A DNA stretch of 62,695 nt from contig JBEBGV010000023.1 of NCBI GenBank assembly GCA_040081265.1, positions 1-62,695 on the forward strand. The letters are read 5' to 3'. Shown piece by piece: positions 54,434 to 62,470 of the stretch. This DNA is from JBEBGV01 sp040081265. GTDB lineage: Bacteria > Acidobacteriota > Vicinamibacteria > Vicinamibacterales > UBA2999. The position numbers and the translations under genes are program-made. Under the pieces are notes generated by a model that worked only from the letters and a program-made list of their open reading frames with translations, was not told the origin of the DNA and made no database searches. How positions within the stretch are numbered: the stretch's first letter is position 1; each line of letters begins with the position of its first letter.

Positions 54434-54920
54434 GAGCGCCCCCGAGTACCAGCAGATAGGAAGCCAGCACCCAGTGAAAGAAGATCGGGATGGCTCCCCC
54501 GAACCATCGTTGGTCTGCGCGACGGCTCATCCGCCACCCGTAGCGAATCGCCATCGTCGCAGCATAGATTCCACTGAACCAGAGCATGCCGTTGCCAGGG
54601 CTCACAGCCAGTTGCGCCCAGCGCCCACGCCCGAGCGCGACGTCCACGTCAATCCAGACCATCAGTGCAATGAGTGCCAGTTGCACGGGCAGGAGCACTC
54701 TGTAGGGCGTCAGCGCCCACTCCCCATTGGGAGGCAGCCAGGTGGGACGACGGGCCTGCACGAGCCCCTGTCCTGCGACACGGAGGGCGAAGAGCAGCGT
54801 CAGGATCCCAAGGCCTGTCGGTCGAGAGAGCGGTGGCGCCGGAAGCCCCAGTGTGCCGACCACAGCGGCCGTGATCACCAACGTCGTCACCAGCCAGACT
54901 CTGGTCGGCAGGGGCGTCAC
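54426..54920 (-). CDS. Small multi-pass membrane protein, start uncertain
   Basis: 164 residues from GTG 54920; the frame is open to 55001 inside pgeF. Four to five hydrophobic segments (about 10-28, 38-52, 75-92, 105-120, 140-160). Recognisable features are absent apart from LPPNGEWALTPYRVLLPVQ and GNGMLWFSGIYAATMAIRYGWRM. The 3' end overlaps the monooxygenase start by 8 bp, so it may act with it in the membrane. Function unknown. Confidence 0.55.
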   Translation of the reverse strand: MTPLPTRVWLVTTLVITAAVVGTLGLPAPPLSRPTGLGILTLLFALRVAGQGLVQARRPTWLPPNGEWALTPYRVLLPVQLALIALMVWIDVDVALGRGRWAQLAVSPGNGMLWFSGIYAATMAIRYGWRMSRRADQRWFGGAIPIFFHWVLASYLLVLGGAHV

Positions 54921-54954
54921 CGAACTGCCTCGCGTGTCAGTGAACGCAAGAGCT

Positions 54955-55782
54955 TCACGGGGCGGAGTGTCGCACACCTCGGGCGCGAATCGCTCCGGCA
55001 AGTCGACCGGCGTGTTCCCGCTCGGCGCGAAACGAGGTCAGGACATCGAGATGATTTGCCGTGCACAGCCCCGACAGGTGGACGTCACCCTCGGCCAGTC
55101 CGGCAAGGACAAGCTGATCTCGATTTGCGCCGGCGAGGTCGAGGCGGAGCGTCGATACGCCGCGCTCACCTCGTCTCGGGGGCGGCGATAGGAACCAGCG
55201 CTCGATCAGGTGGCGTGCGTGGCCAGCCGCTGCAAAGGCGTCGACCAGGTCCGTTCCCACCTCATAGCAGCACGTCCCGATCGCTGGTCCGATGGCGGCG
55301 ACCAGATCGGCCGGTCTGGTGCCGAAGGTCTCCTGCATGGCAGTCACCGTCTTGCCGACAATACCCGCCGCCGTGCCTCGCCAGCCGGCGTGGACTGCGC
55401 CGACACTTCCGGTGCGGCGATCGGCAAGGAGGATTGGAGCGCAGTCTGCCGCCTTGACCGCAATCACCACCCCGGGATCGTCGCTGATCAGCGCGTCGCC
55501 CTCCGTCATCGCCGACCGATGGAGCCCCTGGTCGGATCGCACGATGACAACCCCGGTTCCGTGCACCTGGTGAAGCCACGTGACACGTCCAGGCGACACG
55601 GCAAGGGATGTCGCCAGTGCGTTCCACGCCTCAGACATCTCCGGACCGTCACCCGACAACCGGAGTTGACGGCTCGTAAAGAGGTGTGGAGCCACGGCTC
55701 CAAGTGATCGACAACACAGCGCCGGCCCCCAGGATGCTTCAATCCACTCGAATGTCGGTCCGACGTCAGGCAGTGGTGCCAT
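54955..55782 (-). CDS. pgeF: PgeF/YfiH-type multicopper laccase-domain protein
   Basis: 275 residues. Peptidoglycan editing factor (polyphenol oxidase, laccase domain). The His/Cys set is clear: VTWLHQVHGTGV, AVKAADCAPILLAD, SVGAVHAGWRGTAAGI, GPAIGTCCYEVG, and HLSGLCTANHLDVLTSFRAE. In E. coli YfiH prevents misincorporation of L-Ser into muropeptides; activity on nucleosides is reported for relatives. It is probably the first gene of the leftward run toward the dap genes. A divergent acpS leader lies upstream. Confidence 0.92.
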   Translation of the reverse strand: MAPLPDVGPTFEWIEASWGPALCCRSLGAVAPHLFTSRQLRLSGDGPEMSEAWNALATSLAVSPGRVTWLHQVHGTGVVIVRSDQGLHRSAMTEGDALISDDPGVVIAVKAADCAPILLADRRTGSVGAVHAGWRGTAAGIVGKTVTAMQETFGTRPADLVAAIGPAIGTCCYEVGTDLVDAFAAAGHARHLIERWFLSPPPRRGERGVSTLRLDLAGANRDQLVLAGLAEGDVHLSGLCTANHLDVLTSFRAEREHAGRLAGAIRARGVRHSAP

Positions 55783-55826
55783 TCACCTATCGTGAACCGG
55801 ATGTCGCCTCCAGGCAACGTGTCCGG

Positions 55827-55832
55827 TATCCT
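55827..55832 (+). promoter_or_regulatory. Putative -10 (TATCCT) for the acpS transcript
   Basis: TATCCT ends exactly 6 nt before the ATG of the 13-codon leader ORF at 55839. Confidence 0.4.
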
Positions 55833-55838
55833 TTCGGC

Positions 55839-55880
55839 ATGACCATGCGCACTGTCCGGCGTGAGGGACTGACCACGTGA
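55839..55880 (+). CDS. 13-codon leader ORF overlapping acpS
   Basis: ATG 55839 to TGA 55878-55880, reading MTMRTVRREGLTT. The -10 hexamer 6 nt upstream would make it leaderless. Its stop overlaps the acpS GTG as GTGA, so acpS may be reached by reinitiation or coupling. Too short to test by coding bias; it could be fortuitous. Confidence 0.35.
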   Translation: MTMRTVRREGLTT

Positions 55881-56257
55881 CCATTGTCGGTACCGGCATT
55901 GACGCCACCGACATCCCACGGATCGCTCAATCGATCGAGCGATATGGCGAGCGCTTCCTCAACCGCGTGTTCACTGAGGGTGAGATTGCTTACTGCCGGC
56001 GGAAACGGGATTCGGTGTCGTCGTTTGCAGCCAGGTTTGCGGCAAAGGAAGCAGCGATGAAAGCGCTCGGCACCGGTCACTCCCGTGGAGTGTTCTGGAC
56101 CGGCATTGAGGTCGTGCGACGCCACGGTCCTCCGAGTCTTGCCTTCCACGGTGGTGCGGCTGCGAGGTTCATGGCGCTTGGGGCGACCAGTGCCATGCTC
56201 ACCATCACGCACTCCGACCACCTTGCCATCGCACACGTGCTGCTCGTCCGCGACTGA
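55877..56257 (+). CDS. acpS: Holo-[acyl-carrier-protein] synthase
   Basis: 126 residues from GTG 55877. Transfers 4'-phosphopantetheine from CoA to apo-ACP. Mg-binding Asp in VGTGIDATDIPRI and Glu in FAARFAAKEAAMKALG, then GVFWTGIEVVRR and the C-terminal ITHSDHLAIAHVLL. The length is normal. No SD is seen and the start overlaps the leader ORF stop. It is the last recognisable core gene before the mobile element. Confidence 0.92.
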   Translation: MTIVGTGIDATDIPRIAQSIERYGERFLNRVFTEGEIAYCRRKRDSVSSFAARFAAKEAAMKALGTGHSRGVFWTGIEVVRRHGPPSLAFHGGAAARFMALGATSAMLTITHSDHLAIAHVLLVRD

Positions 56258-56435
56258 CCTGACCGCAACCCTTGTTCACAGTTCGTGACGGGCCGTCGGG
56301 GCCCGGTTTCCGCTTCGACGTCCAAGCCCTGCCGAATCACTGATTTCCGGACCCACCTCACGCTCGCCACCTCTGGCGGTCTCCTTGCCTCCTCTGTGAC
56401 ACACGAACGGGCGTGCGCAAGGAGCGGCGCCAGCG
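56258..56435. other. Intergenic stretch between acpS and the mobile element
   Basis: About 180 bp with no convincing ORF, promoter or terminator. It ends at a strong SD (AAGGAGG, 56436-56442). The boundary of the inserted element should lie in or just right of this stretch. Confidence 0.5.
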
Positions 56436-56447
56436 AAGGAGGCCACC

Positions 56448-56513
56448 GTGGAAGTCAAAATCACTCCGAATGACAAGAGCAATCCCCCGGGTTGCTTTGC
56501 CTTTTTGCAGTGA
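56448..56513 (+). pseudogene. Possible 5' remnant of a gene cut by the element
   Basis: GTG 56448 with SD AAGGAGG 5 nt upstream reads MEVKITPNDKSNPPGCFAFLQ and then a stop. The strong ribosome-binding site with only 21 codons suggests the start of a host gene whose remainder was displaced by the insertion, which begins close to here (the recombinase stop is at 56461-56463). It overlaps the recombinase gene antisense. Confidence 0.35.
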
Positions 56514-57990
56514 TTTCAGAACGAGAAGGAACATACGCGAGGTCGATGGAAACCTCGCCTTTCCCTATGGTTATGCGCTCAAGCACGTTCTCCACAATCT
56601 GCCGCTTCTCTTCCGGAACGAGGTCTGACCAGCGTCCGTAGAGGTCCTGGGCCTCAGCGATGATTTCGTCGCGAGATAGATTTTGAATGCGCAGGAAGTC
56701 GAGATCGGCCTGAAGCAGCGGGAGTTGGCCGTCGAGGGCCTTCAGACGCTCTTCCAGCGGCTTGTAGGTTCGGCCGAAACCGTCTGGGCTGATCTGGTCG
56801 GAGACGTAGAGCTTGTAGACCTTCTCCATTTCGGTCGAGACATTCTGACGCTCCGTCTCCAGGGATTCGAGAAGCTTTCGCCTCTCGACAATGGATTCGT
56901 CGGCCTGCTCAAGGTAGTTGGCAAGGTCCTCCGACGACAGGAAGAACTCTCGCAGCTGCTCCCTGAAGATGGCTTCGAGGTCATCTGGAGGAATCTTGTT
57001 TCGGCACTTCTGGCAGGTGTATTTCGGATTGGAACTCGGAACATACATCTTGCTGCCACAGTGGCAAAAAGCCAGACCGGCAAAGAGGTGGACAGCCCGC
57101 TTGGTCGGACGCCGTTTGTGACTCGCTCGGCGTTCGTCGAGCAAGGCGTTGCACTGGTCCCACAACTCCTCGGAAACGATGGATTCGACCTGCGACAGAA
57201 CCCAATCGGCCTCTGGCTTGACTGTCTTCTTGTTCCCGACGACCGTGGAGTAATTCGCACGGCGAACACCCTTAGCAGTGGGATCTCGAAGCATGATGTC
57301 GACGACGGTGTCAGAGAACTTCAATCCTCGACGGGTTCGGTGGCCAGCTTCGTTCATGAGCCGTGCGACCGTCTTCTTGCGGCGATGCTCGAGGAACATC
57401 TCGTAGAGCAGTCGTCGGACCGGTGCCTCGGCAGAATCCGGGACGAGCTTCCGACCCTCATAGCGGTAACCAAAAGGGGCCGCACCGCCCAGGGACTTCC
57501 CGAGCTTGGCTCGAATGGGGATGGAGGCGGCCACGCGCTCGGCGATTTCCTCCCGCTCCCACTGAGCCATCGCGGCAATCATCGTGTAGAAGAGACGTCC
57601 TGCAGGACTTGAGGTGTCGATCGATTCCTGAAGGGACACCAAATCGGCGCCTTGCTCTCTGAAGATGTCGGCGAACTCCAGAAGCTCGCGGGTGTTCCGC
57701 GCGAGGCGTGCCAGCTTGGAGAAGATGATGCCGGTGATTCGACCAGACCGAATATCTTCGAGCATCTGTTGCGTTTCAGGGCGCCCCATGACGGACTTGC
57801 CGCTGATCGCTTCGAGCTTGTAGAGCGTCTCGACCTTCCAGCCCTTCGACTCGGCGTAGTGACGAGCTCGTCGCTCGTGATGTTCGGGGCTTTCGCCCTT
57901 GACCTGGTCTTCGGTTGAAACGCGGACCCAGATACCGACGCGCTTCTCGGCAGCATCCACACTTCGTCGAGTAGTCAGCTCTCGCTTCAC
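56461..57990 (-). CDS. Large serine recombinase
   Basis: 509 residues from GTG 57990, with a GAGG 8 nt upstream. N-terminal resolvase domain with catalytic Ser25 (VRVSTEDQ), arginines in IIFSKLARLARNTREL and QWEREEIAERV. Then the recombinase domain (about 170-280) and a zinc-ribbon (FCHCGSKM, YTCQKCRN), followed by a coiled coil (about 350-425). This is the layout of phage and ICE integrases of the large serine family. It should integrate and excise the element; its attachment site is usually next to it. It sits at the acpS-proximal end of the mobile region. Confidence 0.92.
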   Translation of the reverse strand: MKRELTTRRSVDAAEKRVGIWVRVSTEDQVKGESPEHHERRARHYAESKGWKVETLYKLEAISGKSVMGRPETQQMLEDIRSGRITGIIFSKLARLARNTRELLEFADIFREQGADLVSLQESIDTSSPAGRLFYTMIAAMAQWEREEIAERVAASIPIRAKLGKSLGGAAPFGYRYEGRKLVPDSAEAPVRRLLYEMFLEHRRKKTVARLMNEAGHRTRRGLKFSDTVVDIMLRDPTAKGVRRANYSTVVGNKKTVKPEADWVLSQVESIVSEELWDQCNALLDERRASHKRRPTKRAVHLFAGLAFCHCGSKMYVPSSNPKYTCQKCRNKIPPDDLEAIFREQLREFFLSSEDLANYLEQADESIVERRKLLESLETERQNVSTEMEKVYKLYVSDQISPDGFGRTYKPLEERLKALDGQLPLLQADLDFLRIQNLSRDEIIAEAQDLYGRWSDLVPEEKRQIVENVLERITIGKGEVSIDLAYVPSRSEITAKRQSNPGDCSCHSE

Positions 57991-58093
57991 CGCGATACCT
58001 CACAAGGACGACGAACAACCCCGGAGTCTCTCATCATCCTCGGGGTGAACTCCAAACCATCAACTCGACAGCGGAGTGCAAGGATCAACAAGA

Positions 58094-58591
58094 CTATTTC
58101 AGAGACTCGGCAACCGCCTTCTCGAGGCTCGGCACGTAAACTGGCGTCGGCGAGCCGGACTTCACTTTCCAGACCGTGAAACCGCCCTTCATCACTTTGC
58201 CACGTAGCTCCGACTGCTTACCTTCCGTGACGAATCTGACCTGAAGCTTCGTCATGCCGTCTTCCTTGATGTCGAACAGCTTACGTGCGACGGCATCCGA
58301 CAGCAGGTGTCCTCCTTTGGTATCGACACAGTAAATCAGGCTCTTCCTCCAAACGACGAAGTCCGGATAGAAGGAAGCTGTATCACCTTCTGACAGAAGA
58401 GGGATAAAGAAGCCTCCGCTCGAAGGATTGCGGTGCCACGTCGCCCCTCCTGCATCTAACGCCCTCGCGAAGGCCAGTTCAAACTTGTTGAAGCCGCTGT
58501 AGCGTTCGTAGAGTCCATTCGCGAATGCGGGCGAGCCTTTCGGCACGCGAAGCGTCCCGAACTGGAACGGATTAACGCTTTCGTACACCAA
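58094..58591 (-). pseudogene. PD-(D/E)xK nuclease-like fragment, likely C-terminal remnant of a type III Res
   Basis: 165 residues from GTG 58591, but the frame stays open upstream past 58622 in a +1 frame relative to Mod. It contains HRNPSSGGFFIPLLSEGDT, FYPDFVVWRKSLIYCVDTKGGHLL (Asp and DTK, the PD-DxK nuclease core) as found at the C-terminal end of some type III restriction subunits. Helicase motifs are absent. It immediately follows the Mod gene in a shifted frame (20 bp overlap), so it is either a remnant after internal deletion of res, or the frameshifted C-terminal part of one longer gene. Confidence 0.6.
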
Positions 58592-60320
58592 GTCCGACTG
58601 GTCGTAAAAGGCTTCGACAAGAGCGGGCGCGTTCGTTCTTGTCCCAATAGCTCGTCAGAAGGAGGTCGATCATCTCCTCGCGGGCGAGGGCATTGACGGC
58701 GTCGGCATCGATCTTCTCCCGGCGCAGTTCCATGAAGCGAAAGCCAGCTGGCATAGGGTCGCGTTGACCGGACACCCAGTCGCCGGTGATGACACGGCGA
58801 ATGCGGTCGGCGGTCAGCGTGCGGGCGTAGTGGTCTCCCTTGTCAGTGTTGCCTTGCTCAATGAGGACGAACCGCCGAGACGCGCCCGTCTGCTCGTTCA
58901 GCTCGAGAAGGGCGTGGCCCGTTGTGCCGGAGCCCGCGAACGGGTCCAGGACGATGCCATTCGGCTTGCACCAGATCTGGATGATCTTCTTGAACAGCTT
59001 TAGCGGCTTGACGGTGTCGAATCCATGGCGCTTGCCCACGACATGGTCGAGTTCTTCAACGCCGTCCCGTGACCGGCCACTCATGGCGCGCAGCCACGAA
59101 ACGTCATCCAGCTTGGAGGGACCTTCATCCTCTTCCAGCCAGAACGACGTTGGAACTGCGCCTTGTTTAATTAGCGCCCGCCGCTGCTTGCATACCGGCT
59201 TCTGCTGTCCGTCCAATCCCCAGTACAAATGGGGCCAGTTCCCCGCCTGCCATCTTTTCATCGCCTTGGTTCGCGCCGCGGCGAGGACACTTGCGCGCTT
59301 GGCTTTATTGGTGGCCGCACTCCAGCCCTTGAGAGCCAAGGCTTGGCCGCGCCCGTCCTTGAGATCAAAATCCTCGTATTTCACGGCCCATTCTTCGAGC
59401 CATGCCCTCATCTGGGAGCGCTTGTTTGCCCAGTGGCGATCGCCCGAATGACAAAACTCTCCAGTGAATGGAGACTGGACGGCATAGTCGGCCGTTTTGC
59501 TTCGGCCCTTCCCGGTCAGATCGCCTCTCTTCCAATCGCTGATGAGGTCGTTATCCGGATTATGGAACCTGGCGTCGGCCAGTGCCGTCCGGTCTGTCTC
59601 ACCCGTCTTTGCGGCAATCGCTGATTTTGCGTAGATGAGAACGTACTCCGTCGTAAGCGAAACATGCGTCGCCTGATTCTTCGAGGTTGTCTTTTGCCAA
59701 TTGATAAGGGCGAGGCGATTCTCCTCGTGGAAGATCTCGTCCATCAGCATGCCAAGCCGGAACAGTTCTCGGTGGTCAATGCAGATGGCGACCACGCCGC
59801 CTGGCTTGAGCATCTCGCGCATCATCCAGATCCGCGGCGTCATGAAGCGAAGCCACTTGCTGTGCCGTGAACCGTCGTCCTTCGCGACAAGCTCACCCAA
59901 GTCCGGATCGTTCGGGTCCTTGTCCCACTTGTCGTTGTAGCGGAAATCCTCGCCGGTGTTATACGGAGGGTCGGTGAGAATCAGGTCAACCTGCCCGCGA
60001 TACTTATAGAGAGTCACCATCGCCGACAAGTTTTCCCCGTCCCAGATCTCGTTCTGGCTTTGAAGCGTTTCGTCGCCAACGGAGAGCTTCTTGAGGATGC
60101 GACTCAGCTTGGGTTTGACGAGACGGATGATCTGCCACGGAGCCGTGCGCCCGGTGTAGCTCATGACGATACCGTCCTTACCAGCTTCTAGCAGCGCGGC
60201 GTCGTAGTCCTGCAGCATCCGGATCAGTCCGGACCGTGGAATGTGGTCGTACGGCGTCGGGCTGACGGACACGGCAGCAGTGTCAGCAGTTGCTGAGGAA
60301 GCGGGTTTGACGGAGCTCAT
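58572..60320 (-). CDS. Type III-like adenine-specific DNA methyltransferase (Mod), C-terminus altered
   Basis: 582 residues; ATG 60320 overlaps the RHH stop. Beta-class amino-methyltransferase order: catalytic DPPYNTGEDF (motif IV) first, then SAM-binding DPFAGSGTTGHALLEL near the C-terminus. A target-recognition region (about 200-400) lies between. The Mod-like end runs to EEMIDLLLTSYWDKNERA, after which the frame gives a short unrelated tail (SCRSLLRPVGLGVRKR) while the other frame continues into nuclease-type sequence. The methyltransferase itself looks complete. The target sequence cannot be read from the gene. Confidence 0.85.
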   Translation of the reverse strand: MSSVKPASSATADTAAVSVSPTPYDHIPRSGLIRMLQDYDAALLEAGKDGIVMSYTGRTAPWQIIRLVKPKLSRILKKLSVGDETLQSQNEIWDGENLSAMVTLYKYRGQVDLILTDPPYNTGEDFRYNDKWDKDPNDPDLGELVAKDDGSRHSKWLRFMTPRIWMMREMLKPGGVVAICIDHRELFRLGMLMDEIFHEENRLALINWQKTTSKNQATHVSLTTEYVLIYAKSAIAAKTGETDRTALADARFHNPDNDLISDWKRGDLTGKGRSKTADYAVQSPFTGEFCHSGDRHWANKRSQMRAWLEEWAVKYEDFDLKDGRGQALALKGWSAATNKAKRASVLAAARTKAMKRWQAGNWPHLYWGLDGQQKPVCKQRRALIKQGAVPTSFWLEEDEGPSKLDDVSWLRAMSGRSRDGVEELDHVVGKRHGFDTVKPLKLFKKIIQIWCKPNGIVLDPFAGSGTTGHALLELNEQTGASRRFVLIEQGNTDKGDHYARTLTADRIRRVITGDWVSGQRDPMPAGFRFMELRREKIDADAVNALAREEMIDLLLTSYWDKNERARSCRSLLRPVGLGVRKR

Positions 60321-60514
60321 CGGACTTCTCGCTGGATGGCCTGGACAGGAAGGGGTGCCGGAGCGCGTCTCTTACGCTGGCGTTCGAGGAATTCGATCAG
60401 CGCCTGGCGGGCCAGCCACGCCATTGAGATTCTGCTGTTCGCAGCAACGTCGGAAAGCTCTGTATATTCGTCGTCCGCAAGGCTGATGGAAATACGGTGT
60501 TTGGAAGTGGGCAT
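60317..60514 (-). CDS. Ribbon-helix-helix (CopG/MetJ-type) protein
   Basis: 65 residues. The strand (KHRISISLADDEYTELSDVAANSRISMAWLARQALIEFLE is the shape; only parts quoted) gives a beta strand, helix A and helix B typical of RHH DNA-binding dimers, followed by a basic tail. Its stop overlaps the Mod start (ATGA), so the two are co-translated. It probably represses its own promoter, where two 10-bp direct repeats lie at 60530-60549. Confidence 0.78.
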   Translation of the reverse strand: MPTSKHRISISLADDEYTELSDVAANSRISMAWLARQALIEFLERQRKRRAPAPLPVQAIQREVR

Positions 60515-60529
60515 AGCTGGCTCAGATGG

Positions 60530-60549
60530 CGAATGTACGGCGAATATGC
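60530..60549 (-). promoter_or_regulatory. Tandem 10-bp repeat over the RHH gene -10, candidate operator
   Basis: GCGAATGTAC and GCGAATATGC on the plus strand (8 of 10 identical) lie side by side. The first contains the minus-strand hexamer TACATT (complement of 60533-60538), 18 nt upstream of the RHH ATG. RHH dimers typically bind tandem repeats of this size. Confidence 0.4.
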
Positions 60550-60687
60550 AGCACGGTGGTGCACTTTGCTACAGCTCGGCCAAAGATGTCAACTGCTGCG
60601 AGACGATCGAGTTCTGCGCGGGAAATCACGGCCGCAATCACCGGCGCACTTGGACGTTCGGAAACGTTTCATCCCATTTCAGAACAC

Positions 60688-60761
60688 AGACTAGGAATGA
60701 GCGTCACGCGTCTGCACGTAGCAGAGGGTCTATGCCCTGTATGCGGTCTCATTCCTAGTCT
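60688..60761. repeat. 14-bp perfect inverted repeat at the ATPase gene end
   Basis: AGACTAGGAATGAG (60688-60701) and its exact inverse CTCATTCCTAGTCT (60748-60761), 46 bp apart. The right arm lies inside the last codons of the ATPase gene (stop at 60730). Too widely spaced for an intrinsic terminator; a binding or recombination site is possible. Confidence 0.75.
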
Positions 60762-61926
60762 CTGCACTGAACGGTTTGGACACCTGACCGTCAATCATCA
60801 GTCGAAGGTAGATGTGATGGTTCGGTAGCTGAATCAAGTCGACGGGTTCAAACACTGGCGCCATTTCACGAGCCAGGTGCGCGGCGTCATCGGCGCTCAC
60901 TCTGAAGCACACCAACGTACCGACGTTGCCGAGCACGGCATCTCGAACATCTGCGTCAAGCTGACCCAGATACTGGTTGGCCAGAATGAGTGGCACTCGG
61001 TACTTTCGAAGCTCGGCAAGCATGGTTGCCAGCGACATGGTTGCAAACATCTGGAACTCATCGAGGTACAGATGAAAGTCTCGGCGTTCTGTTTCCGGTC
61101 GATCGGCACGAGCTAGTCCGGCAAGTCCGATCCGGGCTGCGAGCAGTGCACCGAGCATCATGGCCGGCCCCTCACCGATCTGCCCTCTGGAGAGATTGAC
61201 CAGGAGAATCTTTCCTTCGTCCATGACTGCGTTCAGGTCGAATGACGTTTTCTCGGCGCCGATGATGGCGTGCATCCGAGGATCCGTCAGCATTGCACCG
61301 AGCTTGTTTTGCAAGGGGGCCGTGACGACGGCTCTGAACGCAGGACTGTAACCCGAGAATTCCCGCAACCAGAATTCACGCACGTCGGCGTTGGTCAGGG
61401 TTCTGGCAGTGCTTTGGTTGTAGTCGCGATCGGTCAGTAGGCGATTAATGTCGGCCAAGGTCGCGCCGGGTAATTCCATGAGGGTGAAAAGAACGTTCCG
61501 GAGAAGATGCTCAAGCCGTGGTCCCCAGTCGTCGATCCAAATCTTCTTGAAGGCCTCGATCAGTTCAGCGGTGGCCAAGGCCTCCTGTCCAAGCTTCACG
61601 CCACTCAGCGGATTGAAGGTCCAGCTGCCGCGTGGCGTGTCAAGGTAGACCACATCCTCTCGTCGATGCTCAGGCACGCAGCTCAACACCTCCTCCACCA
61701 AGTCACCGTGCGGGTCGAACAACGCCAGGCCGCGTCCATTTCTCACGTCCTGGAGCACCATGTTCTTGAGTAGGGTCGACTTTCCCGTGCCTGTTTTTCC
61801 GATGGCGTACGTGTGAAAGCGGCGGTCGGCCTGTTTGATACCGAAAGGGCGTCGAGTATTCCGAGCATTGGTCACGGCGAAGTATGTGATGTTGGATGAT
61901 GAATCGTGCGCCTTCACAGTGAACAT
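60730..61926 (-). CDS. HerA/TraD-like conjugative-type ATPase
   Basis: 398 residues from ATG 61926; the upstream frame is open but not protein-like. P-loop ATPase of the VirD4/TraG/HerA class: Walker A GKTGTGKST (43-51) after FHTYAIG, LFDPHGDLVEEVL, FNPLSG, Walker B YLDEFQMF, and PLILANQYLGQLD with CFRVSADDAAHLA near the end. No membrane helices, unlike coupling proteins of full conjugation systems. It may pump or translocate DNA for the element. Ends normally at PFSAETRNETAYRA. Confidence 0.82.
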   Translation of the reverse strand: MFTVKAHDSSSNITYFAVTNARNTRRPFGIKQADRRFHTYAIGKTGTGKSTLLKNMVLQDVRNGRGLALFDPHGDLVEEVLSCVPEHRREDVVYLDTPRGSWTFNPLSGVKLGQEALATAELIEAFKKIWIDDWGPRLEHLLRNVLFTLMELPGATLADINRLLTDRDYNQSTARTLTNADVREFWLREFSGYSPAFRAVVTAPLQNKLGAMLTDPRMHAIIGAEKTSFDLNAVMDEGKILLVNLSRGQIGEGPAMMLGALLAARIGLAGLARADRPETERRDFHLYLDEFQMFATMSLATMLAELRKYRVPLILANQYLGQLDADVRDAVLGNVGTLVCFRVSADDAAHLAREMAPVFEPVDLIQLPNHHIYLRLMIDGQVSKPFSAETRNETAYRA

Positions 61927-61975
61927 GATGAGGCACGCAACCTTGCTTGTGTAGACGGCTGAACGCGCCAGTGAC

Positions 61976-62470
61976 TCAGCGGTAGAGTGGTGGAGTTCTG
62001 AATCCCTTCCACGCGGCCACGGCGGTTGCCAGTGCCATGAAGACGCCGATGCGATCGTCTTCGCTCTTCCACGCATTACGCTTCTCAGGCAGCACATGCG
62101 ACAGTTCAGGAAACTCAGTGGCCATTGCTTTGGCAATATTCCACTTGGTGAGCTCCAGTCTTGCCAGTGCCACAGCGTTCTTGCTTTGCGTGGGTAAAAT
62201 CATGACGCGTTGGGAAAGACAGGCTCTGTCGAGAAGGACGGAGAACAGGCGACCACGTAATCGCTTTCGCCGAGCGGCCAACTTGTCGAATCCCACGAAG
62301 AGTGGACGTGAACGATGTAGGAGTCTGTCGAGTGACGCCGATATCGTTGTCCCGCGACCCTGTTCCATTCCCCAGAGAACAAGGCGCCGTGGTCCTTCAG
62401 TCACGGCATATGCGAAACCCTTGGTGGTTGAGGCGACACCGAGGATTCTGACCACTACCGCGCTTCCCAT
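61976..62470 (-). CDS. RNase H-fold/RuvC-like protein with altered motif I
   Basis: 164 residues. The opening strand (RILGVASTTKGFAYAV) has the RuvC-type first-strand layout, but the expected Asp is Ala (GVAS). The C-terminal ends KSEDDRIGVFMALATAVAAW with acidic residues like RuvC motif IV. The middle has FPELSHVLPEKRNAWKSEDDR, the same order as a family of resolvase-like proteins in other accessory regions. Catalysis is doubtful with motif I changed. It overlaps the XRE-like gene and precedes the ATPase. Confidence 0.5.
   Translation of the reverse strand: MGSAVVVRILGVASTTKGFAYAVTEGPRRLVLWGMEQGRGTTISASLDRLLHRSRPLFVGFDKLAARRKRLRGRLFSVLLDRACLSQRVMILPTQSKNAVALARLELTKWNIAKAMATEFPELSHVLPEKRNAWKSEDDRIGVFMALATAVAAWKGFRTPPLYR

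Noticed and set aside
58094..60514. Intact type III restriction-modification system or toxin-antitoxin pair
   Set aside because: No Res helicase is present, the nuclease part is out of frame, and Mod is not a toxin partner for the RHH protein.
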